Of a DNA stretch of 64,000 nt, positions 55,177 to 62,733 are shown piece by piece. The stretch comes from Chryseobacterium sp. FH1 (lineage in GTDB: Bacteria; Bacteroidota; Bacteroidia; Flavobacteriales; Weeksellaceae). Position numbers and translations under genes: made by a program. Within the stretch, counting starts at the first letter, position 1. Every line of letters starts with the position of its first letter. Below the pieces are notes generated by a model that was not told the origin of the DNA, did not search any database, and worked only from the letters and a program-made list of their open reading frames with translations. Location of the stretch: contig NZ_JPLZ01000006.1 in assembly GCF_000735135.1 (NCBI RefSeq), positions 1,736,001 through 1,800,000 on the forward strand. The letters run 5' to 3'.

Positions 55177-55722
55177 TTATTTTACCTTTTCCAATAGATA
55201 GAGCTTGCCTCCAGAGAAGGCTTGCTTTGGCATCAAACTGCCCTCCAAAACCATTGTTTTGCTATTGATGTCGATGATGGAAATGTAGTTGCTGGAGTTG
55301 AACTCGAGGTAGTTTTCTTTTTCTTTGGTCAAAGGATTTTTACCAAATTCGAAATCATATTTTTCCCAACTTTCTTTTTCTGTGTTGCAATGCACTGGCT
55401 TGTATTTGGATCGTTTGGAGTTGAAGATGATCTGGTCAAAACCGTCCACACAGTCACTATTGAAAGAGCTTTCGGGATTCTGATCCTGACTGAACTGTTC
55501 GAAAGAGCCATGATAAACGCCCACAATCTTCCAGGTACCATCTATTCTGTCCTTATCTATTTTTCCGTTGGCCTTGCTTACCGCCCAACTCACACCTTTT
55601 ACAGTTCCCTTCACGGCTTTGTAACCCAATTTTGCAACGCCTGTCACAGCTTTTGTAGCAGTTGTGACGATACAGGATTGCAGAACAACTACAGCACAAA
55701 CAGAAACTATTATTTTTCTCAT
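55177..55722 (-). CDS. Lipocalin-like lipoprotein
   Basis: 181 residues counted from the ATG at 55722 (MRKIIVSV). The earlier in-frame ATG at 55791 would place 23 odd residues before the lipoprotein signal (VCAVVVLQSC). An amphipathic linker is followed by a domain starting DGTWKIVGVYHG, which is like the GxW start of lipocalins, and ending YISIIDINSKTMVLEGSL. The likeness to lipocalins is moderate. The ligand is unknown. It is convergent with the preceding lipoprotein gene. Confidence 0.65.
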   Translation of the reverse strand: MRKIIVSVCAVVVLQSCIVTTATKAVTGVAKLGYKAVKGTVKGVSWAVSKANGKIDKDRIDGTWKIVGVYHGSFEQFSQDQNPESSFNSDCVDGFDQIIFNSKRSKYKPVHCNTEKESWEKYDFEFGKNPLTKEKENYLEFNSSNYISIIDINSKTMVLEGSLMPKQAFSGGKLYLLEKVK

Positions 55723-55915
55723 AACATCAGCTTTTATGGTACGAATATAAGGTTTTAATTGGATTTTCAATACTAAATAATGAAGCGACAATGCTGATTT
55801 TCTTTAGCTTATGATGCATTTTAGTTTTTGCTTCACTCATTTTTTAGTAATAGTATTATCAACCTTTGAATCAGCTGGATACAACCCAAATTATCAAAAT
55901 TATAAAAACTTGTAT

Positions 55916-55923
55916 TATCTTTG
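55916..55923 (+). promoter_or_regulatory. -7 element of the 55.9-kb RNA unit
   Basis: TATCTTTG followed by CGCC fits TAnnTTTG. Transcription would begin near 55930. No clear -33 element. Confidence 0.5.
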
Positions 55924-55929
55924 CGCCAG

Positions 55930-56122
55930 TAAAATTATGACAATACACAGCACACATATCAATTCAAATCTATGCGACAGCCCTTCAGCAAAGGGACTAT
56001 TTGGTCGTGAATTGATAATCTGGAATGAGTGAAAGGTGCTTGCTTTGAAAATTATTTACTGTAAACTCGTAAAAATTTATTCAAAATAATGCAGAAACGC
56101 CTCGATTATCGAGGCGTTTTTT
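55930..56122 (+). ncRNA. Candidate structured small RNA (or very short gene), unit 1
   Basis: About 190 nt between a -7 box and a strong terminator. Nested helices: TATCAATTC (55957-55965) with GAATTGATA (56009-56017), CGAC (55975-55978) with GTCG (56004-56007), and CCCTT (55981-55985) with AAGGG (55991-55995). It ends TGAAAGGTGCTT before the terminator region. A 31-codon open frame from ATG 55938 to TGA 56033 overlaps it, so a small peptide cannot be excluded. No known RNA family is recognised. Confidence 0.45.
56095..56122 (+). terminator. Strong terminator of RNA unit 1
   Basis: AAACGCCTCGA and TCGAGGCGTTT form an 11-bp stem around TTA, then TTTTTTG. No protein gene ends nearby on the plus strand. 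Confidence 0.85.
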
Positions 56123-56387
56123 GTGTTTTTAAAGCGGAATTATTTAGAATAAAAAAAAATAACTAAAGAATTGAAAATAATTTAATCAACAATGAAACAA
56201 TAAGTAGATAATTAAGCGTGATAGGAAAACCAATGAGAGACAGTCATTTAGGGAATCAAGTATCTGTAGAATATTACGGACAGGAATTCTTTGTTCTAAA
56301 ACTAAAATATAAGATGCTTATTATCAATAACTTAATAAAAAAATAAATTTGCGAGTTCAAAAAAAACATAATTACTTTGCAACCGAA

Positions 56388-56626
56388 AATTAAAAGCAAC
56401 TGGTTTTTAAGATTCAACAAAAATATTAGTAAAACAAGAATAATAAAATGAAATATTCACAACACATATCTGATCAGTTTTCAAGACTACACGGACAAGA
56501 TCCGAAAGGATGCGAATGTCTTCTTGCGAACGGGACTGTGGAGAAAAGGTGCTTATATCAATGGGTCAGCTAATGAACTGACACGTCAAAATATATCCAG
56601 CGCCTTCCAAAAGAGGTGCTTTTTTT
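56388..56626 (+). ncRNA. Candidate structured small RNA or leader, unit 2
   Basis: Preceded by TTACTTTGCA (56372-56381) and closed by a terminator at 56599-56626. Internal helices: GACA/TGTC (56494 and 56517) enclosing ATCC-GAAA-GGAT (56500-56511, a GNRA tetraloop), and GTCAG/CTGAC (56565-56569, 56578-56582). It shares ACACATATC near its start and AAAGGTGCTT near its end with unit 1. A 39-codon frame from ATG 56448 overlaps it. It lies 220 bp before the metallophosphoesterase ATG. Confidence 0.45.
56599..56626 (+). terminator. Terminator of RNA unit 2
   Basis: AGCGCCT and AGGTGCT form a 7-bp stem with one G-U pair, followed by seven T. Confidence 0.7.
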
Positions 56627-56710
56627 ATGGTCTATAACCACATCTCTTTTATTAGTGAATTTCGACAACTCAAATAACTCAAATGAGATGAGTTCCGAAG
56701 AAAAAACAAC

Positions 56711-56810
56711 AGTCTGTCCAGCGCAGAAGTTCTTTATTTAAAACAAAAATACAGACAGACTTAGTTTTTCTTCATCAAGTTAAATGGAATTAGTTCGCGG
56801 AAATTCCATT
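56711..56810 (+). other. Two consecutive hairpins in the metallophosphoesterase leader
   Basis: AGTCTGTC (56711-56718) pairs perfectly with GACAGACT (56754-56761), followed by TAGTTTTTC. AATGGAATT (56783-56791) pairs perfectly with AATTCCATT (56802-56810). They could be a third small RNA with its terminator, or a structured mRNA leader. Confidence 0.4.
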
Positions 56811-56849
56811 ATTATCTAGTCAAAATTTAAATTAATTAAAATCAAAACA

Positions 56850-57413
56850 ATGAAAACAAATATATTCTTTACTGCAGACCATCATTTCGGTCACGCCAAT
56901 ATTATAAAATTCTCAGAAAGGTCTTTTGAGTCAATCGAGGAAATGAATGAAGAACTCATCAAACGATGGAATGAGAAAATCGGTAAGGATGATACCGTCT
57001 ATCATTTGGGCGATATGAGTTTGGGAAAACCTGATTTCACCAAGGAGATTCTGAATCAAGTCAATGGGAAAATCCATCTGATAAAAGGCAATCACGAATA
57101 TGCCGCACTTCGCGTTCCCGAAAGATTCGAGTGGATCAAGGATTATCACGAGTTGTATGTCGAAGATGAAGATGCGAATCTGGGCAAGCAAAAAATTACG
57201 CTTTTGCATTATGCAATGCGGACCTGGAATGGCTCACATCACGGAACTTGGCAACTCTACGGCCATTCGCACGGTACTTTGCCAGATGATGAATTAAGTT
57301 TGAGTATCGATGTCGGCGTTGATTGCCATAATTTTTATCCGATTTCTTATGAAGAAGTTAAGGAAATTATGAAATGTAAAAAGTGGACTCCGCCATTTGT
57401 ACCGAGACATTAA
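56850..57413 (+). CDS. Calcineurin-like metallophosphoesterase
   Basis: 187-residue phosphoesterase with all metal-binding motifs: DHHFGHAN (DxH, about 10-17), GDMSLG, GNHE and GHSHG. The single-domain layout and the DHHFGH start match small MPE-family proteins that occur in phage and in nucleic-acid-related clusters. It is flanked on both sides by RNA-like sequence and followed by a slipin-like SPFH gene. By context it may process RNA ends, for example 2',3'-cyclic phosphates. That is inference and no substrate is known. Confidence 0.88.
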   Translation: MKTNIFFTADHHFGHANIIKFSERSFESIEEMNEELIKRWNEKIGKDDTVYHLGDMSLGKPDFTKEILNQVNGKIHLIKGNHEYAALRVPERFEWIKDYHELYVEDEDANLGKQKITLLHYAMRTWNGSHHGTWQLYGHSHGTLPDDELSLSIDVGVDCHNFYPISYEEVKEIMKCKKWTPPFVPRH

Positions 57414-57494
57414 TTAAATATTTAAAATAATTTCATCTACGCAAATTGATTGCGCACTACCGCTTTTACTTTGCATCATCAATTAGAAATAATG

Positions 57495-57518
57495 CTAAAA
57501 TCCAGCAACGGATTTTAG
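57495..57518 (+). other. Perfect 9-bp hairpin
   Basis: CTAAAATCC, loop AGCAAC, GGATTTTAG. There is no T-run, so it is not a typical terminator. It would lie near the 5' end of a transcript started at the TTACTTTGCA box. Confidence 0.5.
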
Positions 57519-57644
57519 TCAAAATATCAGACAGGTCACGTTGAGCGTTTCGGTATATCGCCATTGCAGAAGGGTTTGTTGAGAAACATTAGCCATTTCT
57601 GTTCAGCTTGATTTGAAGGTTTTGAAGTTTGCCAAAAAACTTCC

Positions 57645-57720
57645 CATTTTCTATGTATGAAGGTTCGAATCCTTCCTGTTTTTGAACAGTAGCTAAACGG
57701 TATAGCAATAGATTTTTATG
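57645..57720 (+). ncRNA. tRNA-mimic RNA module 1 (YrlA/Y RNA-like, permuted tRNA order)
   Basis: Elements in order: T-arm GAAGG-TTCGAAT-CCTTC (57659-57675) with a canonical T-loop; a capped acceptor-like hairpin CTGTT-TTTG-AACAG (57676-57689); the two linker bases TA; D-arm GCTA-AACGGTA-TAGC (57692-57706). The unit is closed by TCTAT (57650-57654) with ATAGA (57708-57712), and CAT/ATG beyond a T-rich internal loop. No anticodon arm. The 3' half of a tRNA thus precedes the 5' half, as in the tRNA-like domain of bacterial Y RNAs. Confidence 0.55.
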
Positions 57721-57721
57721 C

Positions 57722-57794
57722 GAGGGTTCGATTCCCTCTCTCAATTTAGGTTTGAGATAGCTCAGTTGGTCAGAGCCCTACGCTTTTAACGTAG
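57722..57794 (+). ncRNA. tRNA-mimic RNA module 2 with a Lys(UUU)-type anticodon arm, permuted order
   Basis: T-arm GAGGG-TTCGATT-CCCTC (57722-57738); acceptor-like stem TCTCAA (57739-57744) with TTGAGA (57752-57757), loop TTTAGGT; TA; D-arm GCTC-AGTTGGTCA-GAGC (57760-57776) with the conserved GG and flanking A; C; anticodon-type arm CTACG-CTTTTAA-CGTAG (57778-57794) with anticodon TTT. All arms pair perfectly. A normal tRNA order fails because no T-arm follows the anticodon arm. A third partial acceptor-like ACTCAAA occurs at 57809-57815. Confidence 0.55.
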
Positions 57795-58402
57795 GTTTTT
57801 GGAAATAGACTCAAAATCTGTATCCGACAGTCGAGTTTTTAAATGTTTTCTCATTAATAAAAACATTTACCACAGGAAAGTTCTGAAGTTTTTTCGGTTG
57901 TTAAATCAACAATTTGAAGAAGCTTGCAGGAAAAGATGATTTTGGAAAGACGAAGTTTTAGTTAGATAAACAATCGATTGTTGAATCTATATTTTTAAAC
58001 TGAGATTTTAAAGTGAATAAATAGTTTTCTGCTCTTTAGCATTAATAAAGTTGACACCAAAAATCTGAGAGTTAGAAATCAAATTCAATATCAGGTTTTG
58101 AAGCAAATGAAGTTTTTCTGAACCGCTTTTCTTCCGCCATTTTTTGGATGAGAGAATTTCAGAATTTCCTTTTTTAATTAGAAATTTATAGTATATGAAA
58201 AAAAATAAACGCAAAGATTTAATTTAAAAACTGCACAAATTCAAGCGAGCAAAGACGGATGAATTCTTCATTGATGAAGCTAATAAATGAATTTTTTGAA
58301 ATTCCTGAAATGCATTTAATAATTTCACGCTTCATCAAATCAATTTATTGATTTCTCTTCGCAGGCCTTAATTAAAGAGAGCTTAATTCAGTCTTTGCGT
58401 TT

Positions 58403-58410
58403 TAATTTTG
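58403..58410 (+). promoter_or_regulatory. -7 element of the SPFH gene
   Basis: TAATTTTG followed by CAGC matches TAnnTTTG. It lies 75 bp before the ATG. No -33 element is clear. Confidence 0.5.
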
Positions 58411-58484
58411 CAGCGTAAAAAAAATATTAGTAAGAAATTTCATGCAATAAAATAAAAAAAAATAACACTAAAAAATAAAATGTG

Positions 58485-59582
58485 ATGATAAGAAATGTAC
58501 AAATTAAAGCATACCAAATCGGTTTGGTCTTCAAAAACCGAAACTTGACCGAAATTTTAAAAGAAGGTAACTACTGGATTTTCGGAAACAAATCTGTAGA
58601 GATTTTTGAAATGAAAACTCAGTTTAAAGCAGGAGAAGATTTGAATCTTTTGTTGAAAAATGAAAACTTTGCTTCAATGATTGAAGTCGTAGAAGTGAAA
58701 GACGGCGAAATCGTTTTAGTTTACGAAAACGAAATTTTCAAAGAAGTTTTGAATGTTGGTCAATACGCTTTCTGGAAAGGAATTTTGAACAGAGAATTTC
58801 AAAAAGTGGATTTGACGAAAGTGGAGATTACGGAGAATATTTCTAGAACAATTTTGGAGAATATCAAGTTGAAAACATTTGTCAGAAAGTTTGTCATCAC
58901 CAATCAATACAAAAGTTTGTTGTTGATTGATGGTAAATTGACCCAGGTTTTGGAAGCTGGAACTTACTACTTTTGGAACAACGAAACTTCTGTCGAAGTC
59001 AAAGCCATCGATACGAGAATGCAACAAATGGAAATTGCAGGACAAGAACTTTTGACGAAAGATAAAGCGATGTTGCGAATCAATTTTTACGTGCGTTACC
59101 AAGTGGAAAACGTCGTAAAAGCCTTGATGAACAACAAAGAATACGACAAGCAATTGTATATTTTGATGCAGTTGGCGTTGCGGGAATTCGTTGGAGCCTT
59201 GACTTTGGATGAATTGTTGGTGAAGAAAGATTCTGTCGGCAAGGAAATTTTGGAAAACCTTGGTGCAAAAGCGGACGACTTAGGCTTGAAAGCTTCTGAT
59301 GCGGGAATTCGAGATGTAATTTTGACTGGCGAAATGAAAGAAATCATGAACCAAGTCTTGATTGCCGAGAAAAAAGCACAGGCCAACAGCATTATGCGTC
59401 GTGAAGAAACGGCTTCCACAAGAAGTTTGCTCAACACCGCAAAATTGATGGAGGAAAACGATACATTATGGAAATTAAAAGAAATGGAATACATGGAGAA
59501 AATTGCCGATAAAATCGGTGATATCACAGTTTCCGGAAACAGCAACATCGTTTCTCAGTTGAAGGATATTTTCGCAAGATAG
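58485..59582 (+). CDS. Slipin-like SPFH/Band-7 domain protein
   Basis: 365 residues from the ATG at 58485 (MIRNVQIK); a GTG one codon upstream is less likely. There is no N-terminal membrane helix. An N-terminal part with two similar small beta units (about 5-130) precedes the Band-7 core (about 140-290, including GQELLTKDKAMLRINFYVRYQVENV and the coupled helix ALREFVGALTLDELL). The C-terminal helix (VLIAEKKAQANSIMRREETASTRS) is typical of slipins. In many bacteria cytosolic slipin-like proteins accompany Ro60/TROVE and RtcB RNA-repair genes. Here the neighbours are tRNA mimics and a phosphoesterase. Confidence 0.85.
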   Translation: MIRNVQIKAYQIGLVFKNRNLTEILKEGNYWIFGNKSVEIFEMKTQFKAGEDLNLLLKNENFASMIEVVEVKDGEIVLVYENEIFKEVLNVGQYAFWKGILNREFQKVDLTKVEITENISRTILENIKLKTFVRKFVITNQYKSLLLIDGKLTQVLEAGTYYFWNNETSVEVKAIDTRMQQMEIAGQELLTKDKAMLRINFYVRYQVENVVKALMNNKEYDKQLYILMQLALREFVGALTLDELLVKKDSVGKEILENLGAKADDLGLKASDAGIRDVILTGEMKEIMNQVLIAEKKAQANSIMRREETASTRSLLNTAKLMEENDTLWKLKEMEYMEKIADKIGDITVSGNSNIVSQLKDIFAR

Positions 59583-59782
59583 ATTTGGTGAAAATGTGCA
59601 ATTAATAAATTTAAAGACCAACTCGTCATTGAGTTGGTTTTTTGTTTTTAGCATCAAACTATTTGTGAATAATAGTTGAAAGAAAATAAATATTACAATT
59701 TTTCTCATTTATTAAACTAGTTAAATGTCCAGCATTTTCCATCGTCCTAAATTTGTCATATCAAAATTAAAAAATAGACAAA

Positions 59783-60715
59783 ATGGAAAATAGAATCTTA
59801 GGATTGCACCACATCACAGCAATCGCAAACAATGCAAAAAGTAATCTTGATTTTTACACACAGGTCTTAGGATTGAGACTTGTCAAAAAAACCGTCAACT
59901 TCGATGACCCTGGAACTTATCATTTCTACTTCGGAAACGAAGAAGGAACACCTGGAACAATTTTGACTTTCTTTCCGTGGGAAGGCATCGGAAAAGGAAC
60001 AAACGGTTCCGGTTTGGCAACTCACATCGGATATTCCGTTCCAAAAGGTAGCCTGGAATTTTGGACAAACAGATTGAAACAATTCAATATCAATGTTGAA
60101 GAAAGCGAAATATTTGGTGAAAAATTGATTTCATTCAAAGACCTGGATGGTCTGCAATTACAGTTCATCGAATCTTCGACTCCCGATGACAGAAAGATCT
60201 GGACAACCGATGACATCAAGGATGAAAATGGACTGAAAGGTTTCCATAATGTAACATTGACTCTGAAAAGAGCGGAACCGACTATCAAAGTCTTGACTGA
60301 TATTCTTGGATATGATCTTCAAAAACAAGACGGACAGCGATACAGATTTGCAACTGATGCGATAGAAACCGCAAAACTGATCGATATTATTGAAGATGAC
60401 AAACTTTCTGTAGGTAGAAATGCAGCCGGAACAAATCATCACATTGCTTTTCGTGTAGCAAATGATGAGATCTTGATGGAATATCGTGAAAAAGTAATGT
60501 CAGCTGGACTGAACATCACTCCGAAGATCGACAGAGATTATTTCTACTCTTTATATTTCCGTGAGCCAGGTGGCATTCTATTCGAAATTGCAACTGAAAA
60601 TCCTGGATTTACCGTAGACGAACCATTGAATGAATTGGGGCAAAACCTGAAACTTCCCAAACAATACGAAGCAATTCGAGCAAAAGTAGAAGAAGCGTTA
60701 CCTAAGTTATCATAG
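59783..60715 (+). CDS. VOC-family ring-cleaving dioxygenase-like protein (MhqO-type)
   Basis: 310-residue protein with two VOC (glyoxalase/dioxygenase) domains: domain 1 starts LGLHHITAIANNAKSNLDFY, domain 2 starts KGFHNVTLTLKRAEPTIKVL. Metal ligands are His in HHITA, His in NHHIAFRV and Glu in ILFEIATE. The closest functional parallel is MhqO/MhqA, quinone-detoxifying dioxygenases of Bacillus. It is first in a co-directional set with GNAT, a second VOC gene, a hydrolase and a cupin. Confidence 0.87.
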   Translation: MENRILGLHHITAIANNAKSNLDFYTQVLGLRLVKKTVNFDDPGTYHFYFGNEEGTPGTILTFFPWEGIGKGTNGSGLATHIGYSVPKGSLEFWTNRLKQFNINVEESEIFGEKLISFKDLDGLQLQFIESSTPDDRKIWTTDDIKDENGLKGFHNVTLTLKRAEPTIKVLTDILGYDLQKQDGQRYRFATDAIETAKLIDIIEDDKLSVGRNAAGTNHHIAFRVANDEILMEYREKVMSAGLNITPKIDRDYFYSLYFREPGGILFEIATENPGFTVDEPLNELGQNLKLPKQYEAIRAKVEEALPKLS

Positions 60716-60771
60716 GTCATTACAAAATTTTAAGAAACAAAATATCTTAGCACTAATTAATAAATTATAAT

Positions 60772-61065
60772 ATGGAAACAACGAAAGTGGTCTTAGGAAA
60801 TGCACGAGGGGAGATTCAGCTTTTCTCAGATGGCAACAAAGCCGGGAAAATGGATATTTCGATCATCAAAGATAGATTGACAGTCTACCACACGGAGGTC
60901 GATGATGAATATGCAGGAAATGGTTTTGCAAAACTATTATTGGAAAAACTTGTTTCATACGCAAGAGAAAATGATTTGAAAATTGTGCCCTTATGCCCAT
61001 ATGTTCACGCACAATTCAAACGCAGTCCGGAAGAATACGCCGACGTTTGGTTAAAAGAAAATTAA
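60772..61065 (+). CDS. Small GNAT-type N-acetyltransferase (YjdJ/YidJ-like)
   Basis: 97-residue minimal GNAT domain. The acetyl-CoA region is VDDEYAGNGFAKLLLEKLVSYARE, and the C-terminal HAQF/YADVW pattern (CPYVHAQFKRSPEEYADVW) is the hallmark of the GNAT_acetyltr_2 group (CPYV, then the Tyr end). It is inserted between two VOC genes on the same strand. The substrate is unknown, perhaps small electrophile-modified amines. Confidence 0.85.
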   Translation: METTKVVLGNARGEIQLFSDGNKAGKMDISIIKDRLTVYHTEVDDEYAGNGFAKLLLEKLVSYARENDLKIVPLCPYVHAQFKRSPEEYADVWLKEN

Positions 61066-61091
61066 AACCTTCTAATACAAATAAAAAAATT

Positions 61092-62045
61092 ATGGCACTT
61101 ATCACAGGATTGCATCACGTTACCGCGATCACAGGCGACGCGCAGGAAAATATAGACTTTTACACAGGATTTCTAGGACTTCGATTGATAAAGAAGACCG
61201 TCAACTTTGATAATTCGGATGTATACCATTTTTATTTCGGGGACGAAGTTGGAACTCCCGGAACAATTATGACAACATTCCCTTATGGAAAAGGTTTGGC
61301 GAACGGCAGACACGGCAAAGGAATGCTGAATACTACCGCCTTTTCAATTTCAATGGATGCTTTAGATTATTGGCTGGAACGATTAGACAAATTTAAGATT
61401 CCTTACAAACAAGCACAGCAGAGGTTTTCGGGAGAGGTCTTTATCTATTTGGAAGATTTTGACGGATTGGGTTTGGAATTGGTTTTCAATGAAAAAGACG
61501 ACCGAAAAGGTTATGATAATGGATTTATTCCACAGGATTTTGCCATCAAAGGTTTCCATCACGTTGAGATTTGGGTTGATGCTTATGAAAGAACTGCCGC
61601 ACTTTTGACCACGCAGATGGACCATCAATTAATTGCTGAAAGCTCTGACAGATTCAGATTTGGCACGGAAGACAAACCCGGAAAATATGTCGATTTGCTT
61701 TGCACTCCCAATTCTCTGAAAGGTTTGGCGGGGAGAGGAACGGTGCATCACGTTGCTTTTGCCACTCCCGATGCACAGTCACAATTGGAGATGATTGAAA
61801 GACTAGACAAGTTCGGTTTGCAGCATACGGAAGTTAAGGATCGAAAATATTTCACTTCCATTTATTTCAAAGAGCCCGGCGGTGTTTTGTTTGAAATTGC
61901 TACTTCAGGACCTGGTTTTGACATTGATGAAGAATTGGCTTCATTAGGTGAAGATTTGATGTTGCCGGAACAGTTTGAAGAAAACAGAGGACACTTGATA
62001 AATGTTCTTCCAAAAATTAATTATCCAACAGAAAAATTTAGATAA
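61092..62045 (+). CDS. VOC-family ring-cleaving dioxygenase-like protein, second copy
   Basis: 317 residues from the ATG at 61092 (ALITGLHHVTAITGDAQENI). The longer frame upstream overlaps the GNAT gene and is not conserved. Two VOC domains (LHHVTAITG and KGFHHVEIWVDAYERT) with ligands in LHHVTA, VHHVAFATP and FEIATSG. It is a paralogue of the first VOC gene and of the MhqO group. The hydrolase ATG follows its stop after 1 base, so the two are co-translated. Confidence 0.88.
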   Translation: MALITGLHHVTAITGDAQENIDFYTGFLGLRLIKKTVNFDNSDVYHFYFGDEVGTPGTIMTTFPYGKGLANGRHGKGMLNTTAFSISMDALDYWLERLDKFKIPYKQAQQRFSGEVFIYLEDFDGLGLELVFNEKDDRKGYDNGFIPQDFAIKGFHHVEIWVDAYERTAALLTTQMDHQLIAESSDRFRFGTEDKPGKYVDLLCTPNSLKGLAGRGTVHHVAFATPDAQSQLEMIERLDKFGLQHTEVKDRKYFTSIYFKEPGGVLFEIATSGPGFDIDEELASLGEDLMLPEQFEENRGHLINVLPKINYPTEKFR

Positions 62046-62046
62046 A

Positions 62047-62667
62047 ATGAGTCATACTTTAGATATAAAAACAGGTGGAAAATCATTGAATGAAGTTGAA
62101 AAAGTTTTGATAATGATTCACGGCAGGGGCGGAAGCGCACAGGATATTCTGAGCTTATCTCAACATTTGAATGTAGATGGTTATGCTTTGTTAGTGCCAC
62201 AGGCAACGAATGGAAGTTGGTATCCCTTATCATTCATCGCTCCGGTTGAGCAAAATGAGCCTTGGTTATCATCAGCCATTGAAACAATCGGAAAAACAGT
62301 TAAGACTGCTTTGGATGCAGGAATTAAAGCTGAAAATATTTACTTTTTCGGATTTTCCCAGGGTGCGTGTTTGACATTGGAATTTTTAGCAAGAAATGCT
62401 CAAAGATTTGGTGGGGCAGTGGCAATTATTGGTGGTGTGATTGGCGATAAAATCAACCGTGAAAATTACAAAGGCGATTTTGCTCAAACCCCGATTTTCC
62501 TGGGAACAAGCAATCCTGATTTCCACGTTCCGGTTGAAAGAGTGTATGCAACAGCGAATATTCTGAAAGAAATGAATGCTGATGTCACAGAAAAAGTTTA
62601 CTTAAATTTCGGACATTCCATCAATGAGGAAGAAATTGAATTGGCGAATTCTATTATTTTTAAATAA
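62047..62667 (+). CDS. Alpha/beta hydrolase, phospholipase/carboxylesterase family (MhqD-like)
   Basis: 206 residues from the ATG at 62047. Nucleophile elbow GFSQGACLTLEF (about 101-112), oxyanion region MIHGRGGSAQDIL, acid Asp in GTSNPDFHVP and His in LNFGHSINEEE. It matches MhqD/YodD-like carboxylesterases that work with VOC dioxygenases in quinone detoxification. It starts one base after the VOC stop. Substrate not known. Confidence 0.88.
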   Translation: MSHTLDIKTGGKSLNEVEKVLIMIHGRGGSAQDILSLSQHLNVDGYALLVPQATNGSWYPLSFIAPVEQNEPWLSSAIETIGKTVKTALDAGIKAENIYFFGFSQGACLTLEFLARNAQRFGGAVAIIGGVIGDKINRENYKGDFAQTPIFLGTSNPDFHVPVERVYATANILKEMNADVTEKVYLNFGHSINEEEIELANSIIFK

Positions 62668-62675
62668 TTTATAGA

Positions 62676-62720
62676 CACGAATACACGAATAAAAATTGAA
62701 TAAATATTTGTGCATTCGTG
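62676..62720. repeat. Repeat D, palindromic ATTCGTG element
   Basis: CACGAATACACGAAT (62676-62690) and ATTTGTGCATTCGTG (62706-62720) are inverted with 13 of 15 matches. The element is followed by GGC and an A-run before the cupin ATG. It is typical of dispersed flavobacterial intergenic repeats. Confidence 0.6.
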
Positions 62721-62733
62721 GCAAAAAAAAAGT

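Larger units (their letters stand above)
55723..56849. other. 1.1-kb region without convincing protein genes, rich in RNA-like hairpins
   Basis: Between the lipocalin-like gene and the metallophosphoesterase gene. It carries a good -7 box (55916), a nested stem structure, a strong terminator (56095), a second promoter-like box (56372), further stems, a second terminator (56599), and two more perfect hairpins (56711 and 56783). The longest open frame covering part of it is not gene-like. Confidence 0.6.
57414..58484. other. 1.07-kb region between metallophosphoesterase and SPFH genes
   Basis: No convincing protein gene. The first 400 bp contain a promoter-like TTACTTTGCA (57466-57475), a perfect 9-bp hairpin (57495-57518), a 7-bp hairpin (57624-57643) and the two tRNA mimics. 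A 10-bp hairpin TAAATGTTTT/AAAACATTTA lies at 57840-57869. The remaining 58.0-58.4 kb is A+T-rich, with short palindromes and no clear function. Confidence 0.6.

Noticed and set aside
55811-56032. 73-residue protein-coding frame
   Set aside because: Its start has no fitting context, the composition is not protein-like, and it crosses a -7 box and a structured RNA-like unit. Only the last 31 codons could be a peptide.
57751-57815. An ordinary tRNA-Lys gene
   Set aside because: Acceptor, D-arm and anticodon arm are present, but no T-arm with TTCGA follows the anticodon arm, and ACTCAAA pairs only six of seven. The permuted reading with the preceding T-arm explains more of the sequence.
58008-58214. 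68-residue minus-strand frame
   Set aside because: Low-complexity A+T-rich sequence with Lys/Ser-rich product and no neighbours in operon arrangement. It is likely a chance frame.
60993-61091. N-terminal extension of the second VOC protein
   Set aside because: It overlaps the GNAT gene, is Arg/Lys-rich, and the conserved VOC start begins exactly at the ATG at 61092.
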